Translations under genes and position numbers: made by a program | Shown here: in pieces, positions 24,501-32,967 of the stretch | Layout: every line of letters begins with the position of its first letter | Position numbering within the stretch: the first letter of the stretch is position 1 | Notes under the pieces: generated by a model | Database searches by the model: none | What the model saw: the letters and a program-made list of their open reading frames with translations, nothing else | Told to the model about the DNA's origin: nothing | Source: Glycomyces terrestris | Lineage (GTDB): Bacteria; Actinomycetota; Actinomycetes; Mycobacteriales; Micromonosporaceae | Assembly (NCBI RefSeq): GCF_003933745.1 | Contig: NZ_RSEB01000003.1 | Location: forward strand, 434,001 to 498,000 | Direction: 5' to 3' | DNA: 64,000 bases

Positions 24501-26545
24501 CGGGCGCGGTTGACGGCGGCGAGGACTTCGGAGACGCGCCCGAGGATCGCGGTGCGCACGACGGCGTCGCCGATGTCGAGGTTCGCGACGACCTCGGTGA
24601 GCGTCTCGAGGCCCTGCTGGCGGGCGTCGAGGTCGTCGAGGACGGGGTTCGCCTCGGCGACCGTGGCGATGGCCTCGGCCTTGCGTTCGAGGTCGGCGAT
24701 CTGCTCGTGGTAGGCGGTGAACGCGTCGTCTCGCTCCAGGAACGCGACGGCGCGGCGGCCGGTGGCAGCGAGCGACTCGGCGACGTCGGCGGCGAGGGCG
24801 TCGATGCCGCCGAGGTCGATGTAGCGGGTCTCGCGGAGGGTCACGAGGTGCCCGGAGGCGCCGCGGAGCTCGGTGAGGAGCCCGACCCACTCCTCCGCGG
24901 TCTTGGGGGTCTCGCCGCGGGCGCGGCGCAGGAGCTTGACCGTGTCGGTCCGGGCCTGTTCGAGGGCCTGCTCGGCTTCGGCGGTGAGCTCGGCGACCGT
25001 GGCGTACTCGTCGAGGACGGCCTCGGCGGTGTCCCTGACCTGCTTGAGGGTCTCGTCGAGGCCGTGGAGGCCCTCGTCGCCGAGCCAGGGGTAGTCGTCG
25101 AGGCAGCGGACGGCGGCGGCGATGAGCGCTTCGAAGACGGCCTGCGCGGGCTGCATCTCGCGGACCATGCGGGCCACCGAGAGCGCGTCGGAGACGGCGC
25201 GGACGGCCTCGGCGTTGCCGATGCGGTGGATCGGGGTGTCACCCGACTCGGTTTCGGCTGCATGGGACTCGGAGCAGAACGGGGTGGCCCACACCTGCAT
25301 GGGGTGGACGCGGGTGGCCTCGTCGCCGCTGGCGCGGAAGGCGACGAGGGTGCCGTCGTCGAAGACCGCGTAGCCGTGGACGCTCATGGGCGCCGCGACC
25401 TCCTTGCGGATCACGTTGTACGGCAGCAGGAGCGAGCGGCCCTCGGCCTGGTCGTAGAAGACGTAGAGGACGTCCTCGCCGTTGGGCGAGCGGATGACCT
25501 TCTTGAAGCGCAGGCCGGCGCTGTCGTGGTCGAAGGTCTTGAGCCTGCCCTCGTTGAGGTAGTAGCCGCCGGGGAAGATGAGGCCGTGGTCCTCGGGCAG
25601 GCGGCGGCAGGCGGCGCCGATCGCGTCGGCGCGCACCACCGTGGCGGTGCGGGTGTTGTAGACGAGGTGGCGGGCGACGGTCTCCTTGTACGGGAGGATG
25701 CGCAGGAGGATCAGGGGCCCGATGCGCGCGTAGGCGATCTCGGCGTCGGCGAGGGACTGGAGGGGCTCGGCCACGGGCTCGGAGTAGAGGCCCTCGCCGG
25801 AGTCGGTGTTGTCCTCGATCTTGACGGTGAGGTCGCCGTTGACGCACTCGACGAAGATCTCGTCCTCGATCGAGACGTGCGGGTGGCGGCCGGTGACGTG
25901 GTGCTCGCGGGTGGTCTGGATCCACTCGAAGTCGTACGGCTCGGGCCAGACCGCGTCGGCCTCGCCGCGGGCGTCGATGTAGTCGGCGGTGCCGTCGGGG
26001 CGGAGCTGCCAGCGCAGCACGCGCTGGTCGGCGAGCTGCTCGCCGATCTTGAAGACGGCGAGGAGGCGGGTGTCGACCTCGCGGACCTGGAGGAGCTCGG
26101 CGGAGCGGTAGTAGCGGTAGATCTCGGTGAAGTCCGCGGTGAACTTCGGGTCGTCGAGGAGGTGGCCGGGCTCGGCGACCTCGGTGAACTCGAAGTTCCC
26201 GCTCTCGCGCCCGAAGTCGTGGAGGGCGAAGACGTCGGCGACGCCGGTCTGCGACTTGAGTCCCATGTGGACGTTGTAGCCGAAGAGGAGCCGGTCGCCG
26301 ACGCGGGCGATGTCGCGGGGGACGCAGTTGTTCGCGGTGCGGATGCGCGTGGTGCCCAGGAGGGTGAGCTCGGTGGAGCCGAACGCGCCGGTGCGGGCGG
26401 CGTTCAGGGCCTCGGCGCGGTCGGCGAGTTCGGCGGCGTAGCCGGCGAGGCGGGAGGAGAGGACCTCGTAGGTGCCGCCGTCGAGGGAGGAGTCGAGCGG
26501 GGCGGCGGGGGCCTGCTCGGGCGCGGCGGTGGTCTCTTCGGCCAT
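21599..26545 (-). CDS. Giant DUF3686 - AAA+ ATPase ('DNA repair ATPase')
   Basis: A 1,648-residue protein. About residues 60-520 correspond to DUF3686 (TRIRTANNCVPRDIARVGDR, YNVHMGLKSQTGVADVFALH, VNGDLTVKIEDNTDSGEGLY). Residues 520-1,000 are long coiled coils rich in Ala, Glu and Arg. An AAA+ module near the C-terminus has Walker A SPPGYGKTT at about 1,286-1,294, Walker B LLYLDDIQHTNPE near 1,350 and sensor-like AVCMAGNPYTEAG. The common database name 'ATPase involved in DNA repair' rests on coiled-coil similarity and is not proven. It follows the flotillin gene (165 bp gap with a hairpin). DUF3686 ATPases often sit beside flotillin and YqiJ-type OB-fold genes, so a membrane-linked role is likelier than repair. 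Confidence 0.8.
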   Translation of the reverse strand: MAEETTAAPEQAPAAPLDSSLDGGTYEVLSSRLAGYAAELADRAEALNAARTGAFGSTELTLLGTTRIRTANNCVPRDIARVGDRLLFGYNVHMGLKSQTGVADVFALHDFGRESGNFEFTEVAEPGHLLDDPKFTADFTEIYRYYRSAELLQVREVDTRLLAVFKIGEQLADQRVLRWQLRPDGTADYIDARGEADAVWPEPYDFEWIQTTREHHVTGRHPHVSIEDEIFVECVNGDLTVKIEDNTDSGEGLYSEPVAEPLQSLADAEIAYARIGPLILLRILPYKETVARHLVYNTRTATVVRADAIGAACRRLPEDHGLIFPGGYYLNEGRLKTFDHDSAGLRFKKVIRSPNGEDVLYVFYDQAEGRSLLLPYNVIRKEVAAPMSVHGYAVFDDGTLVAFRASGDEATRVHPMQVWATPFCSESHAAETESGDTPIHRIGNAEAVRAVSDALSVARMVREMQPAQAVFEALIAAAVRCLDDYPWLGDEGLHGLDETLKQVRDTAEAVLDEYATVAELTAEAEQALEQARTDTVKLLRRARGETPKTAEEWVGLLTELRGASGHLVTLRETRYIDLGGIDALAADVAESLAATGRRAVAFLERDDAFTAYHEQIADLERKAEAIATVAEANPVLDDLDARQQGLETLTEVVANLDIGDAVVRTAILGRVSEVLAAVNRARAALAARRRELAVGEGRAEFAAEFALLGQSVTAAISAADTPAACDEQLGRLLLAIENLETRFADFDEFLAQLADKRTDVYEAFSSRKQHLLDEAARRAEQLAASADRILEAVARRTQALSSLDEVNTYFATDPMVERLRKVVGELRGLDDTVRAEEIEGRIAAARAEAGRALTDRIDLFDGDAVKFGEHRIPVNTQPLDLTLVPSGDALAFSLTGTDYRHVVDDPGFAETKPYWQQFLPSENADVYRSEHLAAALLAEHGAAKLLAEADLPKFVAAAAAERYDEGYERGVHDADAAAILAEALRLHQRAGLLRYPAAERALARLFWHAAGGDAEGKERQAAWSAQARSLARARDTFGRADVMAGLVADLEAALGGFLAAAPALRTEAFAPDTGLAAEYLAEQLASGTAFAASGRARALLAAFANHVGPAARAALDDDLAALGDLVLKWGLAWNWLDAFIAQADTDRFDRADLPEALALLTAPGDAADLDAELTAAVPGLLGTHARIENRVLTLRLDEFLARTGRFRRTVLPGYRAYQRRRADLIERHRRTLRIEEFKPKTMAGFVRNQLIDDVYLPLIGANLAKQVGAGSGEGRRTDQSGMLMLISPPGYGKTTLMEYVADRLGMLLVKVNGPALGHETVSVDPADAPNATARAEVQKINFALECGSNVLLYLDDIQHTNPELLQKFISLCDAQRKMEGVWNGRTRTYDLRGKRFAVCMAGNPYTEAGQKFRIPDMLANRADVWNLGDVLSGRDQVFAQSYIENALTSNQVTAPLAGRGRADVQLLLRLAAGDPTAAPEGLAHPYSAGELDQVLSVLRKLLRIQETVLRNNLAYIASAATDDAARTEPPFLLQGSYRNMNRLAERVVPVMNDEELEAVIDDHYAGEAQTLASGAESNLLKLGELRGRLTPEREARWAAVKDAFRREQTLGGGGDDPMSRAVGAITLLSDRVAGIEAALQRRGGVRGE

Positions 26546-26662
26546 GGGTTCCCCTGGGAGCGTTGGGATCGGATGCGGCGTTCCGGCGGAGCGGGACTCG
26601 GGTGCGGACGCGGGGGCGGCGTCGGCGGCGGGCTCGGGTGCGGCGGTCGGGCGGCCGCCGCG

Positions 26663-26703
26663 GCCCGCCGCGGGCCCCTGGGGTGGCGGGGCCCGCGGCG
26701 GGC
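26663..26703 (-). terminator. Long hairpin between flotillin and ATPase genes
   Basis: A 16-bp perfect inverted repeat (GCCCGCCGCGGGCCCC and complement) around nine bases, starting 6 bp after the flotillin stop. No U-tract. It may attenuate rather than end transcription into the ATPase gene or stabilise the upstream mRNA. Confidence 0.5.
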
Positions 26704-26709
26704 TGCGGA

Positions 26710-28776
26710 CTAACGGGCGGCGACCTCGACCGCGGGGCGCTCGGCGACGCCGAGTTCGCGGGCCTTGGTCAGGAGGCCGCTGAGGGAGCCTTCGTCGCCG
26801 CCGCCCTGGATGAGCTTGAGGAGCGCGGCGGAGACGGTGAGGTTCTTGACGTCCTCGGTGCCGATCCCGGCGAGGACGCCCTTGAGGTCCTCCGCGAACG
26901 ACGTGGAGCCGTTGCCCCAGGCCGCGACCGCGGTCTGGGCGACGTCGGAGTGGGCGACGAAGCCGTCGACGGCCTTGCCGTAGCCGATGGCGCCGACGAC
27001 CCGGTCGAAGAACTGGGTGTCGCCGCCGACCAGGGAGATGTCGGCGTTCGACAGGCCCGCGGAGATGACCCCGGCCTGCTGCTCGGCGATGGACCGGCGC
27101 GCTTCGATCTCCATGGCGCGCAGCTCCTTCTCGGCCTCCAGGCGGAGGCGGTACTCCTCGTGCTCGCGGGAGGCGTTCGAGAGCGCGTCCATCGCGACGG
27201 CCTTCTCGGTGAGGCCGGCGGACTCGGCGAGGAGCTTCTCGCGCAGGGCGTTCGCCTCGGCGGTGCCCTTCGCGGCGGTCGCGGACGCCTCGGCCCTGCC
27301 GATGGCGGCCTGGGCCTCGGCCTCGGCCTTGCCCTTCGCCTCGGCGGCCTTCGCCTCGGCGAGCCCGCCCTTCTCGATCGCGTCGGCCTCGGCCTCGCGG
27401 ACCTGGACCTCGGCGAGGCCCGGGGCGGCGGCGAGGGCCTGGTCGCCCTCGGCCTGGCGCATCTTGGCGCGGGCCTCGAGCTCGGCGGCCTGCTGGGCGG
27501 CCTCGGCCTCGGTGAGGCGCTGGCGGGCGAGGTGCTTGGCGGCGACCTCGGCAGCCTCGGCGGCCTTGATGTCCTTGACGAGGTTCTCCTGCGCCTCGGC
27601 CTCGGCGAGGATGATGACGCGCTGGCGCTCGCGCTCGGCCTCCTCGGTGGCGCGCAGGCGCTTGATGCCCTCCTCCTGCTCGGCGACGGTCTTCTCGACG
27701 GCGATGCGCTCGCGGATGACGTCGGCGATCTCGCGCTTCTGCGCCTCGAGCTCCTTGTTGGCGGCGATGCGGGCGAGCTCCTCCTCGCGCTCGCGGGCGA
27801 CGACCTCGAGGACGCGGTCCTTCTCGATGCGCTCGGTCTCGACGGCGAGGACGCGCTCGCGGTTCTTCTCGGCGACGGCGATCTCGCGGAGGCGGTTCTC
27901 GTGCTGGATGCCGGTGGCCTCCTCGGTCTTGATGCGCGCGGTCTCGCTCTTGAGGCGCTCCTCGGCCTGGACCTTCTGGACCTCGGCGGACTCGCGGGCG
28001 CGGAGGGTCTCGATCTCGCGCTGCTGGCGGATCTCGGCCTCGGTCTGGCGGCGCTCGAGTTCGAGGACGGCCTCGCGGGCCTCCACGTCCTGGCGCTTGA
28101 TCTCCTTCTCCTCGTTGCGGCGGTGCTCGTTCGTGGTCACCGACTCGCGGGCGGTCAGCTCGGTGATCTTGCGGATGCCCTGGGCGTCGAGGATGTTCTG
28201 CGGGTCGAGGTGCTCGACCGGGGTCTGCTCGAGGTAGTCGATCGCGGCGTCCTCGAGGGAGTAGCCGTTGAGGTCGGTGCCGATCACGTTGAGGATGCGG
28301 TCGCGGAACTCGTCGCGGTTCGTGTACAGGTCGGTGAAGTCGAGCTGCTTGCCGACGGTCTTGACGGCCTCGGAGAACTTGGCGTTGAACAGCTCCTGGA
28401 GGGTCTCCTGGTCGGAGGCGCGCTTGGTGCCGATGGCGCCGGCGACGTTGATGACGTCGTCGGCGGTCGCGTTGACGCGCACGAAGAACGTGATCGAGAT
28501 GTCGGCGCGGATGTTGTCCTGGCAGATCAGGCCGTCCTTGCCCGCGCGGTTGATCTCGATGGTCTTGACCGAGATGTCCATGTACTCGGCGCGGTGGATG
28601 ATCGGGAGGACCAGCGCGGAGGTGAACGAGACCTTGCGGGTGCGGAGCTTGGTGACGACGAGCGCCTGCCCGGGGGCGACCTTCCGGTAGAGCCGGATGA
28701 TCATGAGCAGCAGGCCCAGGAAGATGAGCGCGGCGACCACGAGCGTGATCAGGGTAGCCGAGTTGGAGGCGTCCAT
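26710..28776 (-). CDS. Flotillin family protein (YqiK-like)
   Basis: A 688-residue flotillin. Residues 7-26 form one N-terminal membrane segment (ATLITLVVAALIFLGLLLMI). Residues 30-200 are the Band-7/SPFH domain (VAPGQALVVTKLRTRKVSFT, IEINRAGKDGLICQDNIRAD). Residues 200-560 are an extended Glu/Ala/Arg coiled coil that drives oligomerisation. Residues 560-688 (LSNADISLVGGDTQFFDRVV) are the flotillin C-terminal domain. Flotillins form rings that organise ordered membrane patches. The upstream gene encodes an OB-fold membrane partner, as in the E. coli yqiJ-yqiK pair, and the downstream gene the DUF3686 ATPase, all on one strand. AGGA lies about 9 nt before the ATG. Confidence 0.88.
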   Translation of the reverse strand: MDASNSATLITLVVAALIFLGLLLMIIRLYRKVAPGQALVVTKLRTRKVSFTSALVLPIIHRAEYMDISVKTIEINRAGKDGLICQDNIRADISITFFVRVNATADDVINVAGAIGTKRASDQETLQELFNAKFSEAVKTVGKQLDFTDLYTNRDEFRDRILNVIGTDLNGYSLEDAAIDYLEQTPVEHLDPQNILDAQGIRKITELTARESVTTNEHRRNEEKEIKRQDVEAREAVLELERRQTEAEIRQQREIETLRARESAEVQKVQAEERLKSETARIKTEEATGIQHENRLREIAVAEKNRERVLAVETERIEKDRVLEVVAREREEELARIAANKELEAQKREIADVIRERIAVEKTVAEQEEGIKRLRATEEAERERQRVIILAEAEAQENLVKDIKAAEAAEVAAKHLARQRLTEAEAAQQAAELEARAKMRQAEGDQALAAAPGLAEVQVREAEADAIEKGGLAEAKAAEAKGKAEAEAQAAIGRAEASATAAKGTAEANALREKLLAESAGLTEKAVAMDALSNASREHEEYRLRLEAEKELRAMEIEARRSIAEQQAGVISAGLSNADISLVGGDTQFFDRVVGAIGYGKAVDGFVAHSDVAQTAVAAWGNGSTSFAEDLKGVLAGIGTEDVKNLTVSAALLKLIQGGGDEGSLSGLLTKARELGVAERPAVEVAAR

Positions 28777-28893
28777 TCGGTGGTTCCTAACGAGACTTCA
28801 GAGGGGGATCGTGAGTGACGGGCGTGAAAACACGATAACCAAGCCCTGCCGGTTGCGGGGTCCGCGGAATTCCCTCCGGCACGATCCGGGGGT

Positions 28894-29550
28894 CTAGGCC
28901 TCGACGACCTCGAGGCCCGGCGGGAGCGCGACGGGGACGACGAGGAACACCTGGTCGGCGGCGTCGTAGTCGAAGACGACGACCTTGGAGTGGCGCGCGA
29001 ACAGGCTGTCGTCGATGCCCTCGGGCTCGTGCGGGGAGCGGCGCACGTTGATGAGGATCACCGCGCCCTCCTCGTCGATGACCTCGGCCTGCCCGGAGTC
29101 GAGGGTGACGGTGCCGGTGCGCACGACGCCGATCTTCCCGACGAGGTCGGCGTGGCCGGTGGCGGGCGCGTCGTCGAACAGGCGCGAGAGCGGGCGGGTG
29201 AGGAGCTTCGCGCCGAGCATGCCGACGCCGAGGCCGGCGACGAGCACGGCGATGCCGGAGGCGGCCGCGGGGATGAACACGTCGGCGCTGCGCACCCAGG
29301 TGGTGCCGAGGACGGTGACGATCCAGCCGAGGGTGATCCACAGGGACAGGACGACGGTGACCGGGACGGCGCCGAAGCCGAACGCGCCCCAGAACCCGCC
29401 GGCCTCGACCTCGGGGTCGGCCCCGCCGTCCACCGCGTCCACGTCGAGGGCGCCGACGACCACGGCGAGCCAGTACAGGACCACGACGATGAGGCCGAAG
29501 GAGAACACGACCGGAGGGAAGGAGAGGGCGATGTCCAGGAACTCACTCAT
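28894..29550 (-). CDS. YqiJ/NfeD-like membrane protein with OB-fold
   Basis: A 218-residue protein with three membrane segments (about 11-34, 58-82 and 90-115). A cytoplasmic C-terminal OB-fold follows (LVGKIGVVRTGTVTLDSGQA, VILINVRR, KVVVFDYDAADQVFLVVPV). The FPPVVFS-x10-YWLAVVVGALDVD N-terminus resembles YqiJ of enterobacteria more than short NfeD proteins. YqiJ/NfeD partners bind or position flotillin rings. It is the first gene of the flotillin-ATPase operon, with AAGGA about 11 nt before the ATG and a 117-bp gap to the flotillin start. Confidence 0.78.
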   Translation of the reverse strand: MSEFLDIALSFPPVVFSFGLIVVVLYWLAVVVGALDVDAVDGGADPEVEAGGFWGAFGFGAVPVTVVLSLWITLGWIVTVLGTTWVRSADVFIPAAASGIAVLVAGLGVGMLGAKLLTRPLSRLFDDAPATGHADLVGKIGVVRTGTVTLDSGQAEVIDEEGAVILINVRRSPHEPEGIDDSLFARHSKVVVFDYDAADQVFLVVPVALPPGLEVVEA

Positions 29551-29915
29551 GGGGCATGGGTCCTTCTCGGCGAATCCGGGGACGGTCCGGGGGCGCCGCG
29601 GGGCGGCGCTCGGGTCGCGTCGACGGTTCGGTGGGCCGTGCGCGCGGGGCGATCCGCACGCGCGGGTGGCGGGTCAGGGCACTCGCGGGTCAGCGAGATC
29701 GGGCTTGCTTCTAGGGTAATGCACGCGTCCCAGCGGGGGAAGGCTGCGCAAAGCGGACGTTCGCGCCCCGCCGCGGGGGCGTTCGCGGCGGCGCCGGGCC
29801 GGGCCGCCGCGCGAGCGGCCGCGCCGCGCCGGTCCGCGATAAGGTGTGACCGGTTGTACAGCCGCCGTCCGGGCGCGCCCGGAGCGGTCCCGAACCCGCT
29901 TGAAGGGGAGGCCCG
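29551..29915. other. Divergent intergenic region of the flotillin and FtsK-like genes
   Basis: About 365 bp holding the divergent promoters. On the forward strand TAAGGT at 29840-29845 is a plausible -10 for the FtsK-like gene, with a 5' leader of about 65 nt ending in GGGGAGG. On the reverse strand TACCCT near 29715 could serve the YqiJ-like gene. No RNA gene or repeat was seen. Confidence 0.4.
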
Positions 29916-32339
29916 GTGCCCGGTTTCCAGACTGCGCTGGCGAACGCGGCCGCCGCCTGCGACGCGGCCGCCGCGCGGGCCGGCCTCGCGGCCCAGCGGC
30001 TCGGCGACGCCGCCTTCCAGACCCCTGTGGACCCCGCGCTGCTGGACGCCGAGCGCCAGGTCGCCGACGCCGCGGCCGCCTCCGCGCAGCAGCTGCGCAC
30101 CGATCCCGAACTGCTCCAAGCGGGCCGGATCGTCCTGCACGAGGGCCGCTCGATCCCGCTGCTGGTCCCGTTCGGCGCCCACGGGCACCTCGCGACCTCC
30201 GTGGACGCGCGCGTCGAAGGCGTCGCGGCGCTGGTGCGCACCGCGGTCCTGCACGCGGTCGCGACCCGCGAACCGAACGGCCTGCGCGTGGTCGGCATTG
30301 ACACCGCGACCCTCGGCGCCTCCTTCGCGCCGCTGCGGCCCCTCGCCGACGCGGGCGTCGTCGAGGCGGTCGCGACCGACGCGCGCGCCGCCGCCGACGC
30401 CGTCGCGCTCGCCGAATCCCAAGTGGCCGAGCACATCGCGGGGAAGCGCACCGACCGGATGCTCCTGGTCGTGGCGTCCCTCGGGGACGCGCCGCGCGCC
30501 CTCGTGGAGCGGATCGACGCGGTCGCCCGGTCCGGGCTCGCCCACGGCGTCACCGTCCTCGGCTGCGGGCTGCCCGAGCTCCCGCAGGCCGCCGTCATGC
30601 ACGCCGTCGGCGAGCACGTGGAGGTCACCAATCCGCCCGCGGCCCCGTTCGGCCGCGGCGACCGCCTCGCCGCGCCCGTGGCCTGGCCCGACGCCCCCGA
30701 CCCGTCCTTCGTGGCCGGTGAGGCCGCGCGGCTCGCCGAGCGCGCCCGGGCCGCCGCGACCCTCACGTTCGCCGACCTCATCCCGGCCGCCCCCGAGTCC
30801 GGGGACCCCGCCCGCGGCCTCGAAGTCCTCATCGGACGCGATGCGGCCGGGGAGGTGCGGCTGCGCTTCGACGACGCCACCCCGCACTGGCTCGTCGGCG
30901 GCCGCACCGGCGGCGGCAAGACCGTGTTCCTCCTCGACGTCCTCTACGGGCTCGCGTCCCGGTACGCCCCTTCGGACCTGGCGCTGTTCCTCCTCGACTT
31001 CAAGGAGGGGGTGTCGTTCACCGAGTTCATCCCGACCGAGCGCGACCCGAGCTTCATCCCGCACGCGCGCGCCGTCGGCGTCGAGTCCGACCGCGAGTAC
31101 GGCCTCGCGGTCCTCACCACCTTGAACGAGGAGATGACGCGCCGCTCGAACGTCATGAAGCGCTACGGCACCGCGTCCTTCTCGGGCCTGCGCCGGCACG
31201 AGGCGTACCCGCGGATCGTGTGCGTCGCCGACGAGTTCCAGGTCCTCCTCGCCGGGAACGACCGGGTCGCCTCCGAAGCCGTGGCGCTGCTGGAGAACCT
31301 CGCCCGCAAGGGCCGCTCCTACGGCGTCCACCTCGTGCTCGCGTCCCAGACGATCTCCGGCATCGAGGCGCTGTGGGCCAAGAAGGACTCGATCTTCGGG
31401 CAGTTCCCGATGCGCATCGCCCTCCCCGGCGCGCGCACCGTCCTGGAGCCCAACAACGACGCCGCCGCGCGGATCTCGCTCGGGCAGGTCGTCGTCAACC
31501 CCGAGGGCGGCACCGCCGGCGCCGACCGCGTCGCCCGCTTCCCCGACACCGACCCCGACGTCATGCTGCGGCTGCGCGAGCAGCTCGGCCGCGCCCACGC
31601 CGGCGTCGGCGCGCCCCGCGTCTTCTACGGCTACCGGCCCGTCCACCTCGCCGAGACCCTGCCCGGGGAGCGCCGGCCCGGCCGCGCGCTCCTCGGCCGC
31701 GAAGTGTCCCTCCACCTCGCCGCCGCGGGCGTCGACCTCGACCGGCGGCCCGGCCGCAACCTCGCCGTCCTCGGCTCCGACCACGCCGGCGGCGAAGCCC
31801 TCGAAGCGGCCGCCGAAGCCCTGGCGGGCAACGGCACCCAGGTGTGGGGCGCCGACTTCACCGGCCACGCCGACCTCCGGCACGCCGCCGCGCGGCTCGC
31901 GCCCGACGCGTTCGCCGCGGCGCTCGCCGAGATCCCCGACGGCACCGTCCTCGCCGCGTGGGGCCTCGACGCCGCCGCCCTCGACGCCAAGGGCCAGAAG
32001 GCCCTGCGCGACCTGCTGCGCACCGGGCCGGCCCGCGGCGTCCACGTCCTCGGCTGGTGGCGGAACTTCCGCCGCTTCACCGACGACATCGGCGGCACCG
32101 CCGGCCGCGAGGACGTCGCCTGCGCCCTCGTCCTCAACCTCCCCGGCAGCGAGATCATGGGCCACTTCGGACCCCAGTTCCAGCACTGGAGCCCCCGGCC
32201 CGGCCGCGCGCTCCTGGTCGACCGGCACGCCGACACCGCCGGCGGCCGCCTCGTCGTCCCCTTCACCCGCCCCGAAGGCCACGCGCCCGGCCCGCAGCGC
32301 AGCGGCGAGGGCCCCGCGATCGAGAGGACCCGCCAGTGA
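29916..32339 (+). CDS. FtsK/SpoIIIE-type ATPase
   Basis: An 807-residue protein starting at a GTG with GGGGAGG 5 nt upstream. Residues 1-120 are alanine-rich helices without membrane spans, unlike cell-division FtsK. The motor part has Walker A GGRTGGGKT (about 327-335), LALFLLDFKEGVSFTEF, Walker B IVCVADEFQVLLAG (about 430) and YGVHLVLASQTISG. There is no FtsK gamma DNA-reading domain; the C-terminus (600-780) looks like a second, degenerate RecA-like fold. It overlaps the next gene (GTGA) and is divergent from the YqiJ-flotillin-ATPase operon. It may pump DNA or protein; EccC-like use in secretion cannot be excluded, but it lacks EccC's three-ATPase layout. Confidence 0.78.
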   Translation: MPGFQTALANAAAACDAAAARAGLAAQRLGDAAFQTPVDPALLDAERQVADAAAASAQQLRTDPELLQAGRIVLHEGRSIPLLVPFGAHGHLATSVDARVEGVAALVRTAVLHAVATREPNGLRVVGIDTATLGASFAPLRPLADAGVVEAVATDARAAADAVALAESQVAEHIAGKRTDRMLLVVASLGDAPRALVERIDAVARSGLAHGVTVLGCGLPELPQAAVMHAVGEHVEVTNPPAAPFGRGDRLAAPVAWPDAPDPSFVAGEAARLAERARAAATLTFADLIPAAPESGDPARGLEVLIGRDAAGEVRLRFDDATPHWLVGGRTGGGKTVFLLDVLYGLASRYAPSDLALFLLDFKEGVSFTEFIPTERDPSFIPHARAVGVESDREYGLAVLTTLNEEMTRRSNVMKRYGTASFSGLRRHEAYPRIVCVADEFQVLLAGNDRVASEAVALLENLARKGRSYGVHLVLASQTISGIEALWAKKDSIFGQFPMRIALPGARTVLEPNNDAAARISLGQVVVNPEGGTAGADRVARFPDTDPDVMLRLREQLGRAHAGVGAPRVFYGYRPVHLAETLPGERRPGRALLGREVSLHLAAAGVDLDRRPGRNLAVLGSDHAGGEALEAAAEALAGNGTQVWGADFTGHADLRHAAARLAPDAFAAALAEIPDGTVLAAWGLDAAALDAKGQKALRDLLRTGPARGVHVLGWWRNFRRFTDDIGGTAGREDVACALVLNLPGSEIMGHFGPQFQHWSPRPGRALLVDRHADTAGGRLVVPFTRPEGHAPGPQRSGEGPAIERTRQ

Positions 32340-32962
32340 GCGCCTTCGACGACTACCTCGCCCAGCTCCGCCGCCTCGACGAGGCCCGCCGCACCGCCGA
32401 CGAGGCCGCCGCCCGCACCGCCACCGCCGCCGAGACCCTCGGCCAGCGGACGCAGCGGATCGCCGAGCAGGCCGCCGCCCAGCGCACCGCCGTCGACGAC
32501 CTCGCCCGCCAGGCCCGCACCGCGCCCCCGCAGCGCGCCGCGCCCCCCGCGCCCCTCGGCGACCCGCACGCCGAGCTCGCCGCCGCCGAGCACGACCTGG
32601 GCACCGCCGCCGCCGAACTCGAGGACGCCCGCTACCTCGCCCACCGGGCCCCGTGGCTGCCGCGCTGGCGCGCCGACGAGCGCAACGGCCTCGTCTACGG
32701 CGTGTTCGCGCTCGCGTGCGTGTTCGTGCAGCTCGCCGTCCTCCGGTTCGTGCGCGCCGACGGGCCCCTCGGGATCGCCGGTCTCGCCGCGATCCTCATC
32801 GCGGCCCCGCTCGCGGCGTTCTGCCTGGGCTGGCTCACGATCGGCGTCGCCTCCCGGCCCCGCATCGGCGACGAGCACGCGAAGCTCGAGCGGAACTTCC
32901 GCCTCGGCCTCGTCCTCTGCGGCTCGACGCTCGTCGTCGGCTGCCTCGGCTTCTTCAGCTGA
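32336..32962 (+). CDS. Coiled-coil membrane protein, FtsK-operon partner
   Basis: A 208-residue protein. Residues 1-110 form a polar coiled coil (LAQLRRLDEARRTADEAAAR, TLGQRTQRIAEQAAAQ). Three membrane segments follow (about 122-140, 146-170 and 187-206). The GTG start overlaps the FtsK-like stop by three bases, so translation is coupled and the two products very likely act together; this protein could tether the soluble FtsK-like ATPase to the membrane. Not recognised as a named family. Confidence 0.68.
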   Translation: MSAFDDYLAQLRRLDEARRTADEAAARTATAAETLGQRTQRIAEQAAAQRTAVDDLARQARTAPPQRAAPPAPLGDPHAELAAAEHDLGTAAAELEDARYLAHRAPWLPRWRADERNGLVYGVFALACVFVQLAVLRFVRADGPLGIAGLAAILIAAPLAAFCLGWLTIGVASRPRIGDEHAKLERNFRLGLVLCGSTLVVGCLGFFS

Positions 32963-32967
32963 GCGGG

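Noticed and set aside
21599-26545. Naming the DUF3686 ATPase as a DNA repair enzyme
   Set aside because: That label comes from coiled-coil similarity; neighbours are membrane proteins and no repair domain is visible.
26563-28818. 751-codon forward frame opposite the flotillin gene
   Set aside because: A leucine/glycine-rich shadow of the flotillin coiled coil, without motifs.
29547-32282. 911-codon reverse frame opposite the FtsK-like gene
   Set aside because: Shadow of the FtsK-like gene, which has Walker motifs and a good ribosome-binding site.
29916-32339. Calling the FtsK-like ATPase EccC of a T7SS
   Set aside because: It has one clear Walker A and no three-ATPase layout or N-terminal membrane spans; no other T7SS core gene is adjacent.
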